Source: Flavobacterium sp.
Lineage (GTDB): Bacteria > Bacteroidota > Bacteroidia > Flavobacteriales > Flavobacteriaceae
Direction of reading: 5' to 3'
Length of the DNA stretch: 10,229 bases
NCBI GenBank assembly: GCA_012032075.1
Contig: JAAURU010000090.1
Coordinates: 1 to 10,229, forward strand
Shown here: piece by piece, positions 1-8,033 of the stretch
How positions within the stretch are numbered: the first letter of the stretch is position 1
How the letters are laid out: each line of letters begins with the position of its first letter
Notes under the pieces: generated by a model
Seen by the model: the letters and a program-made list of their open reading frames with translations, nothing else
Database searches by the model: none
Told to the model about the DNA's origin: nothing
Translations under genes and position numbers: made by a program

Positions 1-662
1 AAAAAAAAACATTTTAACTGAACATTTAAAACCAAAAATAATCAAGCCAGAAGTATTACAAAAATTGATACTTTAAAGCTCATACTTGATGAAGATTCAA
101 TTCAAAATGATTTTGTTTGCATTCATTATATTGAGAAAATCATCACTAAAGACTCATTAAAATTTTGGAAATTAAAAGTAGCTTTTTATCGAGATAATAT
201 TTTTGAAAACTCTTTCTCTCTAACTTTAAACAGTGAAGAAAATGGCTCTGAGTGGTATTCTGATTATGGCTTAAGATACAATGAACAAGAAACCAACACA
301 AATCTATTCATTACACTTTCAAATGGCTATCCTGCTTGTGGTTATACTCACACACATTATTTGTTTTTTACTAAAAAGGGAAGTTTCCAACTAATTGACA
401 CCTATTTTAGCATTGGAGATAGTGGTTGGTATACGAATAATGTTTTTAGTGAATTCAAAAATCAAACTTTCAGTTCAAGAACCGAAAATTATTGACCAGA
501 TGATGATTCAGACAATGAAGATATGGGTGTTTTGTCTTTTTCAGATTCTATAGTCTATACTTTTGAAAATAATAGTTGGAAGAAAACATTAATTACTCCA
601 AAAGATACCATTATAAGACTGAAAAGAAATTATTCAACGAGATACATTCATCTTCTGAATAA
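1..662 (+). pseudogene. unrecognised protein, 3' part, reading frame broken
   Basis: I do not recognise this protein. A long open frame without any ATG runs from about position 22 to 492, so the true start is probably upstream of the window. It is interrupted by an in-frame TGA at 493-495, and the same frame continues with PDDDSDNEDMGVLSFSDS and on to about 615. There the natural reading appears to move to another frame, giving an ending EKKLFNEIHSSSE and a TAA at 660-662, immediately at the terminator; staying in the first frame would read straight through the terminator hairpin. A further frame change near 60-75 is possible, since another frame is open from position 2 to 75. The composition is rich in aromatic, Asn and Ser residues, as in small secreted or periplasmic Bacteroidota proteins, but no signal peptide or domain can be seen. 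It is either a decayed gene or an intact one damaged by sequence errors. Confidence 0.5.
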
Positions 663-705
663 AAAAATCCCGATTACATTTAAAATTTGTAATCGGGATT
701 TTTTT
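661..705. terminator. bidirectional intrinsic terminator
   Basis: A perfect 17-bp inverted repeat (661-677 with 689-705, core ATCCCGATTAC / GTAATCGGGAT) encloses an 11-base AT loop. It is flanked by an A-run on the left arm and a T-run on the right, so it can terminate transcription in both directions. It lies between the plus-strand gene ending at 662 and scoB, whose TAA stop (704-706, minus strand) overlaps the outer arm of the stem. Confidence 0.93.
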
Positions 706-1360
706 AATTCAATATCATTTCTGGAATTTCACCTTCTATAATTAGATTGCCTTCTGTTGCTTTTTTAATCTCATCAACAGTGACACCTGGTGCTCTTTCT
801 AGTAGTTTAAATCCTTTTGAAGTAACTTCTAAAACAGCTAGTTCTGTTACGATTTTCTTAACACAGCCTACACCTGTTAAAGGCAACGAACATTCTTTAA
901 GTAATTTAGATTCTCCTGCTTTATTCACATGCATCATGGCCACAATAATATTTTCTGCAGAAGCTACTAAGTCCATTGCTCCACCCATTCCTTTCACCAT
1001 TTTACCGGGAATTTTCCAGTTGGCAATATCTCCATTTTCAGCCACTTCCATAGCGCCTAAAATCGTTAAATCTACTTTTTGACTGCGAATCATTCCAAAA
1101 CTAAAAGCGGAATCGAAAAAACTTGCTCCTGGTAAGGTAGTTATAGTTTGTTTTCCTGCATTAATGATATCAGCATCTTCTTCTCCTTCAAAAGGAAATG
1201 GTCCCATCCCTAAGACTCCATTTTCACTTTGAAACTCCACTGAGATATCATTGCGAACATAATTGGCAACCAATGTTGGTATTCCAATACCTAAATTCAC
1301 ATAATAACCATCTTTTACTTCTTTTGCAATTCTTCTTGCTATATCTTCTTTTGTTAACAT
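704..1360 (-). CDS. scoB: 3-oxoacid CoA-transferase subunit B
   Basis: This is the beta subunit of the heteromeric succinyl-CoA:3-ketoacid (acetoacetate) CoA-transferase, a cytoplasmic enzyme that moves CoA between succinate and acetoacetate through a glutamyl-CoA intermediate. The family signature FQSENGVLG is at residues 43-51, with the catalytic Glu at about residue 46. Other conserved segments are GYYVNLGIGIPTLVANY near the N terminus, GGAMDLV in the middle and PLTGVGCVKKIVTELAV toward the C terminus. Starting at MLTKEDIARRIAKEV gives 218 residues, the usual family length. An in-frame ATG at 1444 would add 28 residues with no family resemblance, so I reject it. The gene is intact. It lies 129 bp downstream of scoA on the same strand and ends in the terminator, so it is the last gene of the minus-strand run. 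Confidence 0.93.
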   Translation of the reverse strand: MLTKEDIARRIAKEVKDGYYVNLGIGIPTLVANYVRNDISVEFQSENGVLGMGPFPFEGEEDADIINAGKQTITTLPGASFFDSAFSFGMIRSQKVDLTILGAMEVAENGDIANWKIPGKMVKGMGGAMDLVASAENIIVAMMHVNKAGESKLLKECSLPLTGVGCVKKIVTELAVLEVTSKGFKLLERAPGVTVDEIKKATEGNLIIEGEIPEMILN

Positions 1361-1457
1361 TTTAATTCGTTTTAAACCATTAAGCATATTCAAAATGTTC
1401 TCTATACATTTTTTGTTCCGTTTCTCTACACAAAAAACATTCAAACTGACTATATGT

Positions 1458-1490
1458 CTTTCTGAACACTAAAAACTGAAAACTGCCAAC
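1458..1490. repeat. short degenerate ACTGAAAACTGCCAAC-type repeat
   Basis: The scoA-scoB gap holds a short direct repetition around AAAAACTGAAAACTGCCAAC, abutting the scoA stop codon. From memory, similar tracts (AACTGAAAACTG) are common between genes in flavobacteria. Here it accounts for much of the unusually wide 129-bp gap between two genes that are normally close together. I see no ORF or convincing promoter in the rest of the gap. Confidence 0.4.
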
Positions 1491-2187
1491 TATCTCTTTC
1501 TTACTGTTCTTTGTTCAATTCTTTTTTCAAACTTTTCTCCTTGAAATATACGATTCACCATAATTCCAGGAATGTGTATTTCATTTGGGTCAAGACTTCC
1601 TGCAGGAAGTAACTCTTCTACTTCAGCAATAGTAATTTTAGCAGCACCAGCCATTACAGCGTTAAAGTTTCTTGCAGTTCCTTTAAATATTAAATTACCT
1701 GCTTCATCTCCTTTCCATGCTTTTACAATGGAAAAATCGGCTTTAAAAGCATGTTCTAAACGTGCATTTTTCCGTTGAATTCTCTTGTTTCTTTTCCTTG
1801 AGCAACTTCTGTTCCATATCCTGCTGGTGTAAAAAAAGCAGGAATTCCAGCTTGAGCAGCTCTGCATTTTTCTGCTAAAGTGCCTTGAGGAGTTAATTCT
1901 ACCTCTAATTCACCTGAAAGCATTTGACGTTCAAATTCGGCATTTTCTCCTACATAAGAAGAAATCATTTTTTTAATTTGATGGTTTTGTAATAATAAAC
2001 CTAAACCAAAATCATCCACTCCAGCATTATTTGAAATACAGGTTAAATTAGTCACCTTTTTATGCACTAATTCTGCAATACTATTTTCAGGAATACCACA
2101 AAGTCCAAAGCCTCCTAACATAATTGTCATACCACTTTCAATTCCTTGTAAAGCTTCACTAACATTTTTTACTGTACGCTTAATCAT
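1490..2187 (-). pseudogene. scoA: 3-oxoacid CoA-transferase subunit A, frameshifted
   Basis: This is the alpha subunit partner of ScoB. The N-terminal fragment (2187 to 1756) carries the CoA-transferase family I signature GGFGLCGIP (residues 25-33) and the conserved segments ISNNAGVDDFGLG and TPQGTLAEKCRAAQAGIPAFFTPAG. The frame stops at TAG (1756-1758) right after EFNGKMHV. The expected continuation, LEHAFKADFSIVKAWKGDEAGN, is present in the next frame and runs to a stop at 1490-1492. Adding one T to the coding-strand run at 1758-1760 (GTTTAG to GTTTTAG) gives KMHVLEHAFKAD and one protein of about 232 residues, normal for the family. As written, the product would end after about 143 residues and lose the C-terminal third. 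The gene starts 17 bp after the pbp1A stop. With scoB it probably serves ketone-body or branched-chain/fatty-acid CoA metabolism. A sequencing error is more likely than real decay, because both halves remain fully family-like. Confidence 0.9.
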
Positions 2188-2204
2188 AACAAATTTCTTT
2201 ACTT

Positions 2205-4492
2205 TTAAAAATCAAATTCATTCATATCTGGAGCTTCTACGTCAACAGAATCAATAACTGGTTTTTTCCAGCAATCTACTTTTATTGTTATTTTTTCTGG
2301 ACGTTCAAAATTTGATTTTGAAACATTTAATTCTTTGTCTTTATAACATTTATCCATAAACAATCCCCATATTGGTAATGCCATACAAGCACCTTGCCCA
2401 TATAATGTTCTTCTAAAGTGAGCCGCTCTATCTTCATTCCCAACCCAAATTCCAGCTGTTAAATTTGGTACCATTCCTATAAACCAACCATCAGAATTAT
2501 TTTGCGAAGTTCCCGTTTTACCAGCAATTGGATTACTAAATCTGTATTTATAAGAAGTAAGCCCGTTTACATTTCCTCCTCTCAAACGCGATCCAGTACC
2601 AGACTCTGTTACACCTTCTAATAATTTCACAATAGCATAAGCTACATCCTTATTCATTACATCTTTGGACTCAGGAATAATTTGATCTAAAACAACTCCG
2701 TTTTTATCTTCTATTTTTGAAATAAACTCTGGTTTTATGTAAACTCCCTGATTAGCATATGTACTAAATGCGCCTACCATTCTTGCACAGTAATATCTAC
2801 AGCACCTAGAGCAATCGCTGGTTGTTCGGGAATTTCAGTTGAAACACCTAAATCTTTAGCCATATCAGATACCGCTTTTGGCCCTACTTTATCAATTAAT
2901 TTTGCCGAAACAGTATTAATTGAATTGGCTAAGGCTGTTTTAAGTGTTACCATTCCTCTATATTTCCCATCTGAATTTGTTGGTGACCAACTAGCCGAAA
3001 TATTCCATTTCCCTTTATGCATAGTAAAAGGACTATCAATTATAGAATCACATGGAGACATTCCACGACTTTCTATTGCGGTAGCATAAACAAATGGCTT
3101 AAATGTAGAACCTACTTGTCTTGCTCCTTGCCCTACATGGTCGTATTGAAAATATTTATAATTTACACCACCAACCCATGCTTTGATGTGACCTGTTTGT
3201 GGTTCCATAGCCATCATACCAGTTTGTAGCATATGTTTGTAGTAAATTATAGAGTCGCGTGGTGTCATCAAGGTATCTTTTTCTCCTTTCCAAGTAAAGA
3301 TTTTCATATTTGTTTTTACTTCAAAAGACTTTATAATTTCATCATCTGATTTACCATCTTCTTTTAAAATTCTCCATCTTTCAGAGTTTTTCATGGCAGT
3401 TTTGATAATCTTTTTAGTTTCATCATCTGAAATATTAACAAAAGGAGCATTTTTCTTTCCTTTAGCTTCTTCAAAAAACTTCGCTTGTAAATTAGGCAAA
3501 TGCTCTTCAACGGCTTCTTCTGCATACTTTTGCATACGTGAATCGATAGTAGTATATATTTTTAAACCATCTCTATAAATATCATATTCTGTACCATCAT
3601 CTTTTTTATGGGTTTTCACCCAATCTTTCATATAACTTTTAAGATATTCTCTAAAATAAGTAGCCACTCCTTGATCATGACTTTCTGGTTTAAAGTCTAA
3701 AATAATAGGTTTTTTTTCTAATTCTATTTTCTTAGCTTCAGTTAAAAAGCCACTTCGTACCATTTGTCCTAAAACTATGTTTCTTCTATCAAAAACCAAT
3801 TTTTTTCTAGCTTCACGATTTGGATTATATAATGATGGGTTTTTCAACATCCCTACAAAAACAGCAGACTCTTCGATAGTCAAGTCTCTTGGTTCTTTAT
3901 TAAAATAAATTTTTGAAGCGGAACGAATACCTATTGCACCATTAACAAAATCTACTTGATTTAAATACATGGCAATAATTTCATTTTTAGTGTATTGACG
4001 TTCCAAACGAATAGCTATTACCCATTCTTTAATTTTTTGAATAACCCTAACAATTATATTTTTAGAACCATCACTACCATGAAATAAGTTTTTAGCTAAT
4101 TGTTGTGAAATTGTACTTGCACCTCCATCTCTACCAAGACTTGCAATTGCTCTTAAAGTACCTTTAGCATCAATTCCAGAATGCTCATAAAAACGTTCAT
4201 CTTCAGTAGCAACAAGTGCATTGGTAAGGTGTTTAGGTAAATCGTCAAACTTTACAGGAACTCTATTTTGAGCATAAAATTTCCCTAATACTACTCCATC
4301 AGACGAAATAATTTCTGTAGCAATATTTGAATCGGGATTTTCTAAGGCTTCAAAGCTTGGCATTGTACCAAAAAAACCCCACGAAGCAAATAGAAACAAT
4401 AAAACAATAAAACCAATCCCAAATAAGAAGGTTTTCCAAAAGATTTTTATGTATTTTGAAAAATTATTACTTTCTGTTTTTTTTGTTGCCAT
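2205..4492 (-). pseudogene. pbp1A: class A penicillin-binding protein 1A, frameshifted
   Basis: This is a bifunctional peptidoglycan glycosyltransferase/transpeptidase anchored in the inner membrane. Numbering from the ATG at 4492: a short basic N terminus; a membrane anchor at about 18-40 (FWKTFLFGIGFIVLLFLFAS); a GT51 domain with EDERFYEHSG (97-106), GGASTISQQLAKN (123-135) and RLERQYTKNEIIAMYLN; then a transpeptidase domain with STFK (Ser462 nucleophile, Lys465) and SIN (524-526). The frame stops at TAG just after AVDITVQE. The continuation MVGAFSTYANQGVYIKPEF lies in another frame from 2780 and carries the KTG box (AGKTGTSQ). One missing A at 2780-2781 explains the break; restored, the protein is about 762 residues. 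As written, the first product lacks KTG and would be a dead transpeptidase. The 4492 start lies one base past the gldH stop; an in-frame ATG at 4510 would overlap gldH by 17 bases. Confidence 0.92.
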
Positions 4493-4493
4493 A

Positions 4494-4985
4494 CTATTTT
4501 GTTTTTTCAATTCTAAAACCTACTTCTGTAACCCCACTTAATTCTTCAACACCAGAAACACTTCCTGTTTCTCTTAATGCTTGCTTTATTTCAACTGTAT
4601 AGTTTCCTTTTTGTTTAAATACAAAGTTTTCTTGATACCATAATTTACTTTCTTTAACATCTGAAAATCCTTCACCCATAAGCGAACCATCCACATTTGC
4701 CATAGCATATTCTAATGTATCCACTTTAACTAAACTATCGGGTTGTTGTAAGGATACAATAACAAATAAATTATTAAATGGATATTCGTTGTTATTACGA
4801 ACATTTAAGAATAAGTTATAAGGAGAGATGGTGTCGTTTTGTTCAAAAGTAAACCGAATGACATCCTCTTTTTTCCATTTACCACTTAATTCTTTATATT
4901 CATCGAATACTCTTTTCTTATCGCATGAAAAGATGAATAGTGATACTATTAAAAGCAATAATAGTTTATTCCTTCTTAGAATCAT
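4494..4985 (-). CDS. gldH: gliding motility lipoprotein GldH
   Basis: This is a 163-residue outer-envelope lipoprotein of the GldH family. GldH is needed for gliding in Flavobacterium and is linked there to the type IX secretion/gliding machinery; its biochemical role is not established. It has a basic N terminus (MILRRNK), a hydrophobic stretch (LLLLLIVSLFIFS) and a lipobox Cys at residue 21 followed by DKK. The mature part carries family-like segments such as FDEYKELSGKWKKEDVIRFTF, NNEYPFNNLFVIVSL and GNYTVEIKQALRE. The gene is intact. Its start overlaps the end of the upstream ricT-like gene by 20 bases in a different frame, and its TAG stop sits one base before the probable pbp1A start, so translation of all three is likely coupled. 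The wholly Bacteroidota-specific family supports the taxonomic assignment. Confidence 0.92.
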   Translation of the reverse strand: MILRRNKLLLLLIVSLFIFSCDKKRVFDEYKELSGKWKKEDVIRFTFEQNDTISPYNLFLNVRNNNEYPFNNLFVIVSLQQPDSLVKVDTLEYAMANVDGSLMGEGFSDVKESKLWYQENFVFKQKGNYTVEIKQALRETGSVSGVEELSGVTEVGFRIEKTK

Positions 4986-6144
4986 TTTTAGTATTTATTG
5001 TTGGTTTACGTCTTTTTTTATTTTTGTTATTCTTTTTATTTGGCTTTTTCTTGTTATCAAAACGAGTTAAACTATCTTGACCCATTGCATTTTGAAAAGT
5101 TTTCTCTACTTCTTTAACTGCTTCCACTACATAATCTTCAATTGCAGAAACTCTAATTTTTTGTTTGTTCTTTTCCAAAATTTCTCTCACATCAGCAACA
5201 GCTAACACATGCCAATGCGAAGGTTGATTTTCATAAGAAAACCACATCAATTCCTTGAAAATATCTACTTTTTGACAATTAGCATTTCCTGTTTCTGTAT
5301 ATAATTTGGTATCTAAATCGGGAAAATCTTTTAATGCATCTAGATAAGTGTCTAATTCATAATTCAAACAGCATTTCAATTTACCACATTGTCCTGCTAA
5401 TTTTTGAGGATTTAATGACAATTGTTGGTAACGAGCTGCAGATGTGTTCACACTTCTAAAATCGGTTAACCAAGTAGAACAACATAATTCTCTACCACAA
5501 GAGCCTATTCCTCCTAAACGAGACGCTTCTTGACGAAAACCAACTTGTTTCATCTCGATACGAATACTAAATTCTCTAGCAAAATCTTTAATAAGTTGAC
5601 GAAAATCTACTCGATCACTTGCTGTGTAATAAAAAGTCGCTTTAGAACCATCTCCTTGAAATTCAACATCGGAAATTTTCATTTCTAAATTTAAAGAAAT
5701 GGCAATTTCTCTAGCACGCATTCTTACTTTTTCCTCTTTATTTCTAGCCTCACTCCATATGTCGATATCTCTTTGAGAAGCTTTTCTATATATTTTTGGT
5801 AATTCACTATCTACAGGTATATTTTTCTTTTTCATTTGAATTTTAACTAATTCACCTGATAATGAAACAATACCTACATCATGCCCTGGAGAAGCTTCTG
5901 TAGCTACTATATCTCCCATAGATAGCATTAATTTTTCAGGGTTTCTGAAAAATTCTTTTCTTCCATTTTTAAATCTTATTTCTACGCAATCAAATGATTC
6001 CTGACCTTGAGGTAAAGTCATATTGGATAACCAATCGAAAACAGTTAATTTGTTGCAGCTACCTGTGCCACATGTTCCTTTATTTCCGCATCCTCTAGGA
6101 ACTCCATCACTAGTCGTTCCTGTTGAACAGTTATTACATGCCAT
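4966..6144 (-). CDS. ricT: PSP1-domain regulatory protein (RicT/YaaT-like)
   Basis: This 392-residue cytoplasmic protein belongs to the PSP1 C-terminal domain family, whose best-studied member is B. subtilis RicT (YaaT), part of an iron-sulfur complex affecting RNase Y-dependent RNA processing. The PSP1 core lies at about residues 50-270. It includes FFRNPEKLMLSMGDIVATEASPGHDVG and the two hallmark Cys motifs GSCGRELCCSTWL (Cys216, 221, 222) and GQCGKLKCCLNYE (Cys253, 258, 259). These are the expected metal or Fe-S ligands by comparison with RicT. Two additions stand out: a Cys-rich N terminus (Cys at 3, 6, 19, 25 and 30) and a C-terminal Lys/Asn-rich tail (about 364-392) that could bind RNA or be disordered. 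The function in Bacteroidota is not established, so the symbol is by homology. It is the first gene of the minus-strand run and overlaps gldH by 20 bases. Confidence 0.87.
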   Translation of the reverse strand: MACNNCSTGTTSDGVPRGCGNKGTCGTGSCNKLTVFDWLSNMTLPQGQESFDCVEIRFKNGRKEFFRNPEKLMLSMGDIVATEASPGHDVGIVSLSGELVKIQMKKKNIPVDSELPKIYRKASQRDIDIWSEARNKEEKVRMRAREIAISLNLEMKISDVEFQGDGSKATFYYTASDRVDFRQLIKDFAREFSIRIEMKQVGFRQEASRLGGIGSCGRELCCSTWLTDFRSVNTSAARYQQLSLNPQKLAGQCGKLKCCLNYELDTYLDALKDFPDLDTKLYTETGNANCQKVDIFKELMWFSYENQPSHWHVLAVADVREILEKNKQKIRVSAIEDYVVEAVKEVEKTFQNAMGQDSLTRFDNKKKPNKKNNKNKKRRKPTINTKNDSKKE

Positions 6145-6214
6145 AATTTGAATATATATATTGATTGTATCATCTTAAAGACGACACTACTTGTCTAAAA
6201 TGTATTTTGATTGT

Positions 6215-6222
6215 AAAGATAA
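6215..6222 (-). promoter_or_regulatory. probable -7 element for the ricT-gldH-pbp1A run
   Basis: On the minus strand this reads TATCTTTA, one base from the Bacteroidota -7 consensus TAnnTTTG, and lies about 70 bp before the ricT-like ATG in a region free of genes. I see no clear TTTG-type -33 element at the right distance. It follows the trhO terminator, which makes an independent promoter here expected. Confidence 0.45.
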
Positions 6223-6267
6223 TACAAATTTAATTATCGTTTTAAATTGAAAATCAGTAATAAATTA

Positions 6268-6301
6268 AAAACCTACTTACATTTTAACGCAAATAGGTTT
6301 T
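6268..6301 (-). terminator. probable terminator after trhO
   Basis: The inverted repeat AAAACCTA (6268-6275) / TAGGTTTT (6294-6301) has an 18-base loop. On the minus strand the hairpin ends in a T-run (GGTTTTTAATTTATT). It lies about 50 bp beyond the trhO stop and before the ricT-like promoter. The stem is short and the loop long, so it may be weak. A second small repeat, TTGGGGCTAAACCCAA, sits nearer trhO (about 6328-6343) but lacks a T-run in this direction. Confidence 0.5.
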
Positions 6302-6348
6302 ATAAAGTATAATTTTAAAATTGTTTTTTGGGGCTAAACCCAATTGAT

Positions 6349-7704
6349 TTATTTTACCTTAAACAATTTATCTGATAAACGGATTCTAAAAGGCACTTCA
6401 AAAGTAACCTTGTCTCCTATATTTGCTTGTTGGACTTGCTTTCCACTAACTAACATTTTTTCTAAAATTAATTCTTCATTGCCTGTTGTTGGTCCTGAAA
6501 TAAGTATTTTATCTCCAACATTTAATTCGTGATTTTCAATTACAAACTGACCCACTTGTGCTTTTACAAAAAAATGTTCGGTTTTACCAATTAAAACTTT
6601 CTTTATTTTGATTTTCTCTCGAATAGGTTTGGGTTTATCGGCTACAGCCAAAACTTTATCAGTTAAATTTCCCGAATTTTTAAATGTTAATGTAGCTGAT
6701 TTTCCTTTTCGAAACACTTTGTTGCCCACTTGTTTCCCTTTTCGTAGTTTCACTTGTTCAACTAAAGGTAAATGTGTCATTTCTAAACATGCTGTTGAAC
6801 AACAATTTTCCATAGTTGCTTTACATTCATCACATTGAATAAACAATAAGTGACAACCATCATTAGCGCAATTAGTATGATTGTCACACGGTTTTCCGCA
6901 TTGGTGACATTGGGACACAATATCATTGGTTATTCTTTCCCCTAACCGATTATCGAAAACAAAGTTTTTACCAATGAATTTACTCTCTAAACCTTCCTCT
7001 TTAATTTGTTTGGCATATTGAATAATACCCCCTTCTAATTGGTATACATTTTTAAAACCTTGATGTTTAAAATAGGCACTCGCTTTTTCACAACGAATAC
7101 CACCAGTACAATACATTACTAAGTTTTTATCTTCTTTGTGATTTTTGAGTTGGTCATTTATAATAGGTAAACTCTCTCTAAACGTTTCTACATCTGGAGT
7201 TATAGCACCTTTAAAGTGACCTATTTCACTTTCATAATGGTTTCTAAAATCGACAACGATTGTATTTGGATCCTCTAGAATTTGGTTAAATTCTTTGGCT
7301 TTAAGATGCATTCCTTTATTGGTAACATCAAAAGTATCATCTTTTAAACCATCGGCTACAATTTTATCCCTTACTTTAATGGTTAGCTTTAAAAACGAGT
7401 GGTCGTCTTGTTCTACAGCCACATTTAAGCGAATACCTTTCATAAAGTCATACACTTCTAGAGTTTCTCTAAAGGCATCGAAATTATCGGCTGGCACACT
7501 CATTTGTGCATTAATTCCTTCGTGAGCCACATAGATTCTGCCAAGAGCGTCTAGTTGATTCCAAGCAAGAAATAAGTCATTTCGAAATTGTTGTGGGTCT
7601 TTAATTTTGGCATACGCATAGAAAGACAAAGTAAGTCTTTGTTTGCCCGCTTGATCTATAAGCTCGGCTCTTTCTTCTGCGCTTAAGGTGTTATACAGTT
7701 GCAT
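6349..7704 (-). CDS. trhO: oxygen-dependent tRNA uridine(34) hydroxylase with C-terminal extension
   Basis: TrhO (YceA family) uses O2 to form 5-hydroxyuridine at the wobble position U34 of tRNA. Domains in order: an N-terminal ferredoxin-like domain (about 25-115, with RIYVAHEGINAQMSVP at 57-71); a rhodanese domain (about 140-235) with the active-site loop MYCTGGIRCEKAS (Cys199 and Cys205) and the conserved QLEGGIIQYA; a Cys-rich segment (266-306) with CHQCGKPCDNHTNC, DGCHLLFIQC and CCSTAC, probably metal-binding. E. coli TrhO ends near this point at 350 residues, whereas this protein continues for about another hundred. The extension, from about 365 to 451, contains KIKKVLIGKTEHFFVKAQVG, LNVGDKILISGPTTG and NIGDKVTFEVPFRIRLSDKLFKVK, which reads like a small beta-barrel. 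The gene is intact, transcribed alone, and divergent from bioF. The start MQLYNTLSAEER fits the Bacteroidota family. Confidence 0.9.
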   Translation of the reverse strand: MQLYNTLSAEERAELIDQAGKQRLTLSFYAYAKIKDPQQFRNDLFLAWNQLDALGRIYVAHEGINAQMSVPADNFDAFRETLEVYDFMKGIRLNVAVEQDDHSFLKLTIKVRDKIVADGLKDDTFDVTNKGMHLKAKEFNQILEDPNTIVVDFRNHYESEIGHFKGAITPDVETFRESLPIINDQLKNHKEDKNLVMYCTGGIRCEKASAYFKHQGFKNVYQLEGGIIQYAKQIKEEGLESKFIGKNFVFDNRLGERITNDIVSQCHQCGKPCDNHTNCANDGCHLLFIQCDECKATMENCCSTACLEMTHLPLVEQVKLRKGKQVGNKVFRKGKSATLTFKNSGNLTDKVLAVADKPKPIREKIKIKKVLIGKTEHFFVKAQVGQFVIENHELNVGDKILISGPTTGNEELILEKMLVSGKQVQQANIGDKVTFEVPFRIRLSDKLFKVK

Positions 7705-7731
7705 GCTATAAACGTTTTAAGTGACTTGAAT

Positions 7732-7750
7732 AGACGTAAATACTACGTCT
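7732..7750. promoter_or_regulatory. inverted repeat in the trhO leader
   Basis: A perfect 7-bp inverted repeat, AGACGTA (7732-7738) / TACGTCT (7744-7750), has a 5-base spacer and lies about 30 bp before the trhO ATG, between it and the probable promoter. It could be an operator or a small leader hairpin. It has no T-run, so it is not a terminator. Confidence 0.35.
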
Positions 7751-7809
7751 TTACTAATAGAGGCAAAACATTGCGTCTTAACTTGAACTCTAAATGGAAG
7801 AATTCGTTG

Positions 7810-7817
7810 CAAAGATA
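7810..7817 (-). promoter_or_regulatory. probable trhO promoter -7 element
   Basis: On the minus strand this reads TATCTTTG followed by C, an exact match to the Bacteroidota -7 consensus TAnnTTTG. It would give a trhO leader of about 100 bases. The upstream side is A/T-tract-rich and holds no clear TTG at -33. Confidence 0.55.
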
Positions 7818-7855
7818 GGCATTTTTTTAAAAAGTTTTTGATTTGTTTTTTGAGG

Positions 7856-7936
7856 GATGATGGATGAAAGATGTTGGGTGATGGATGATGTAGTGAGTTA
7901 AGTTAGAAGTTGGAAAATAGAAATTGGGAATTAAAT
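7856..7936. repeat. degenerate GATGGATG / AAGTTGG repeats
   Basis: This stretch contains two near-identical patches (GATGATGGATGAAAGATG and GTGATGGATGATG) followed by TTAGAAGTTGGAAAATAGAAATTGGGAA. It has no coding potential. The AAGTTGG/TTGGAA part is the complement of the CTTCCAA heptamer found inside bioF at 9093-9120. It is part of the 493-bp gap between trhO and bioF; apart from the repeats and regulatory candidates listed, I see nothing else in that gap. Confidence 0.45.
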
Positions 7937-8033
7937 CTTAGTTAATAGAAAAGTATTCATTGCTAATGCCCTTTTTTTTGCTGTATTTTTTCTAAATAAT
8001 AGTTATACAAACAAAAATCATATTTAAAAATTG

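Noticed and set aside
1..10. poly(A) at the window edge as a biological signal
   Set aside because: It may simply be part of a Lys-rich coding frame or a contig end; nothing else supports a signal.
493..495. TGA recoded as Trp or selenocysteine
   Set aside because: Trp is encoded by TGG elsewhere, no SECIS-like structure is seen, and the other intact genes are free of internal TGA, so recoding is unsupported.
523..741. 72-residue ORF beginning at an internal ATG
   Set aside because: Its end reads through the terminator hairpin and into scoB, and its start is an internal Met of the broken upstream frame.
1361..1444. 28-residue N-terminal extension of scoB
   Set aside because: The extension does not resemble the family; MLTKEDIARR at 1360 gives the standard length.
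6328..6343. second trhO terminator (TTGGGGCTAAACCCAA)
   Set aside because: The stem is only about 5 bp and is followed by an A-run, not a T-run, in the direction of trhO transcription.
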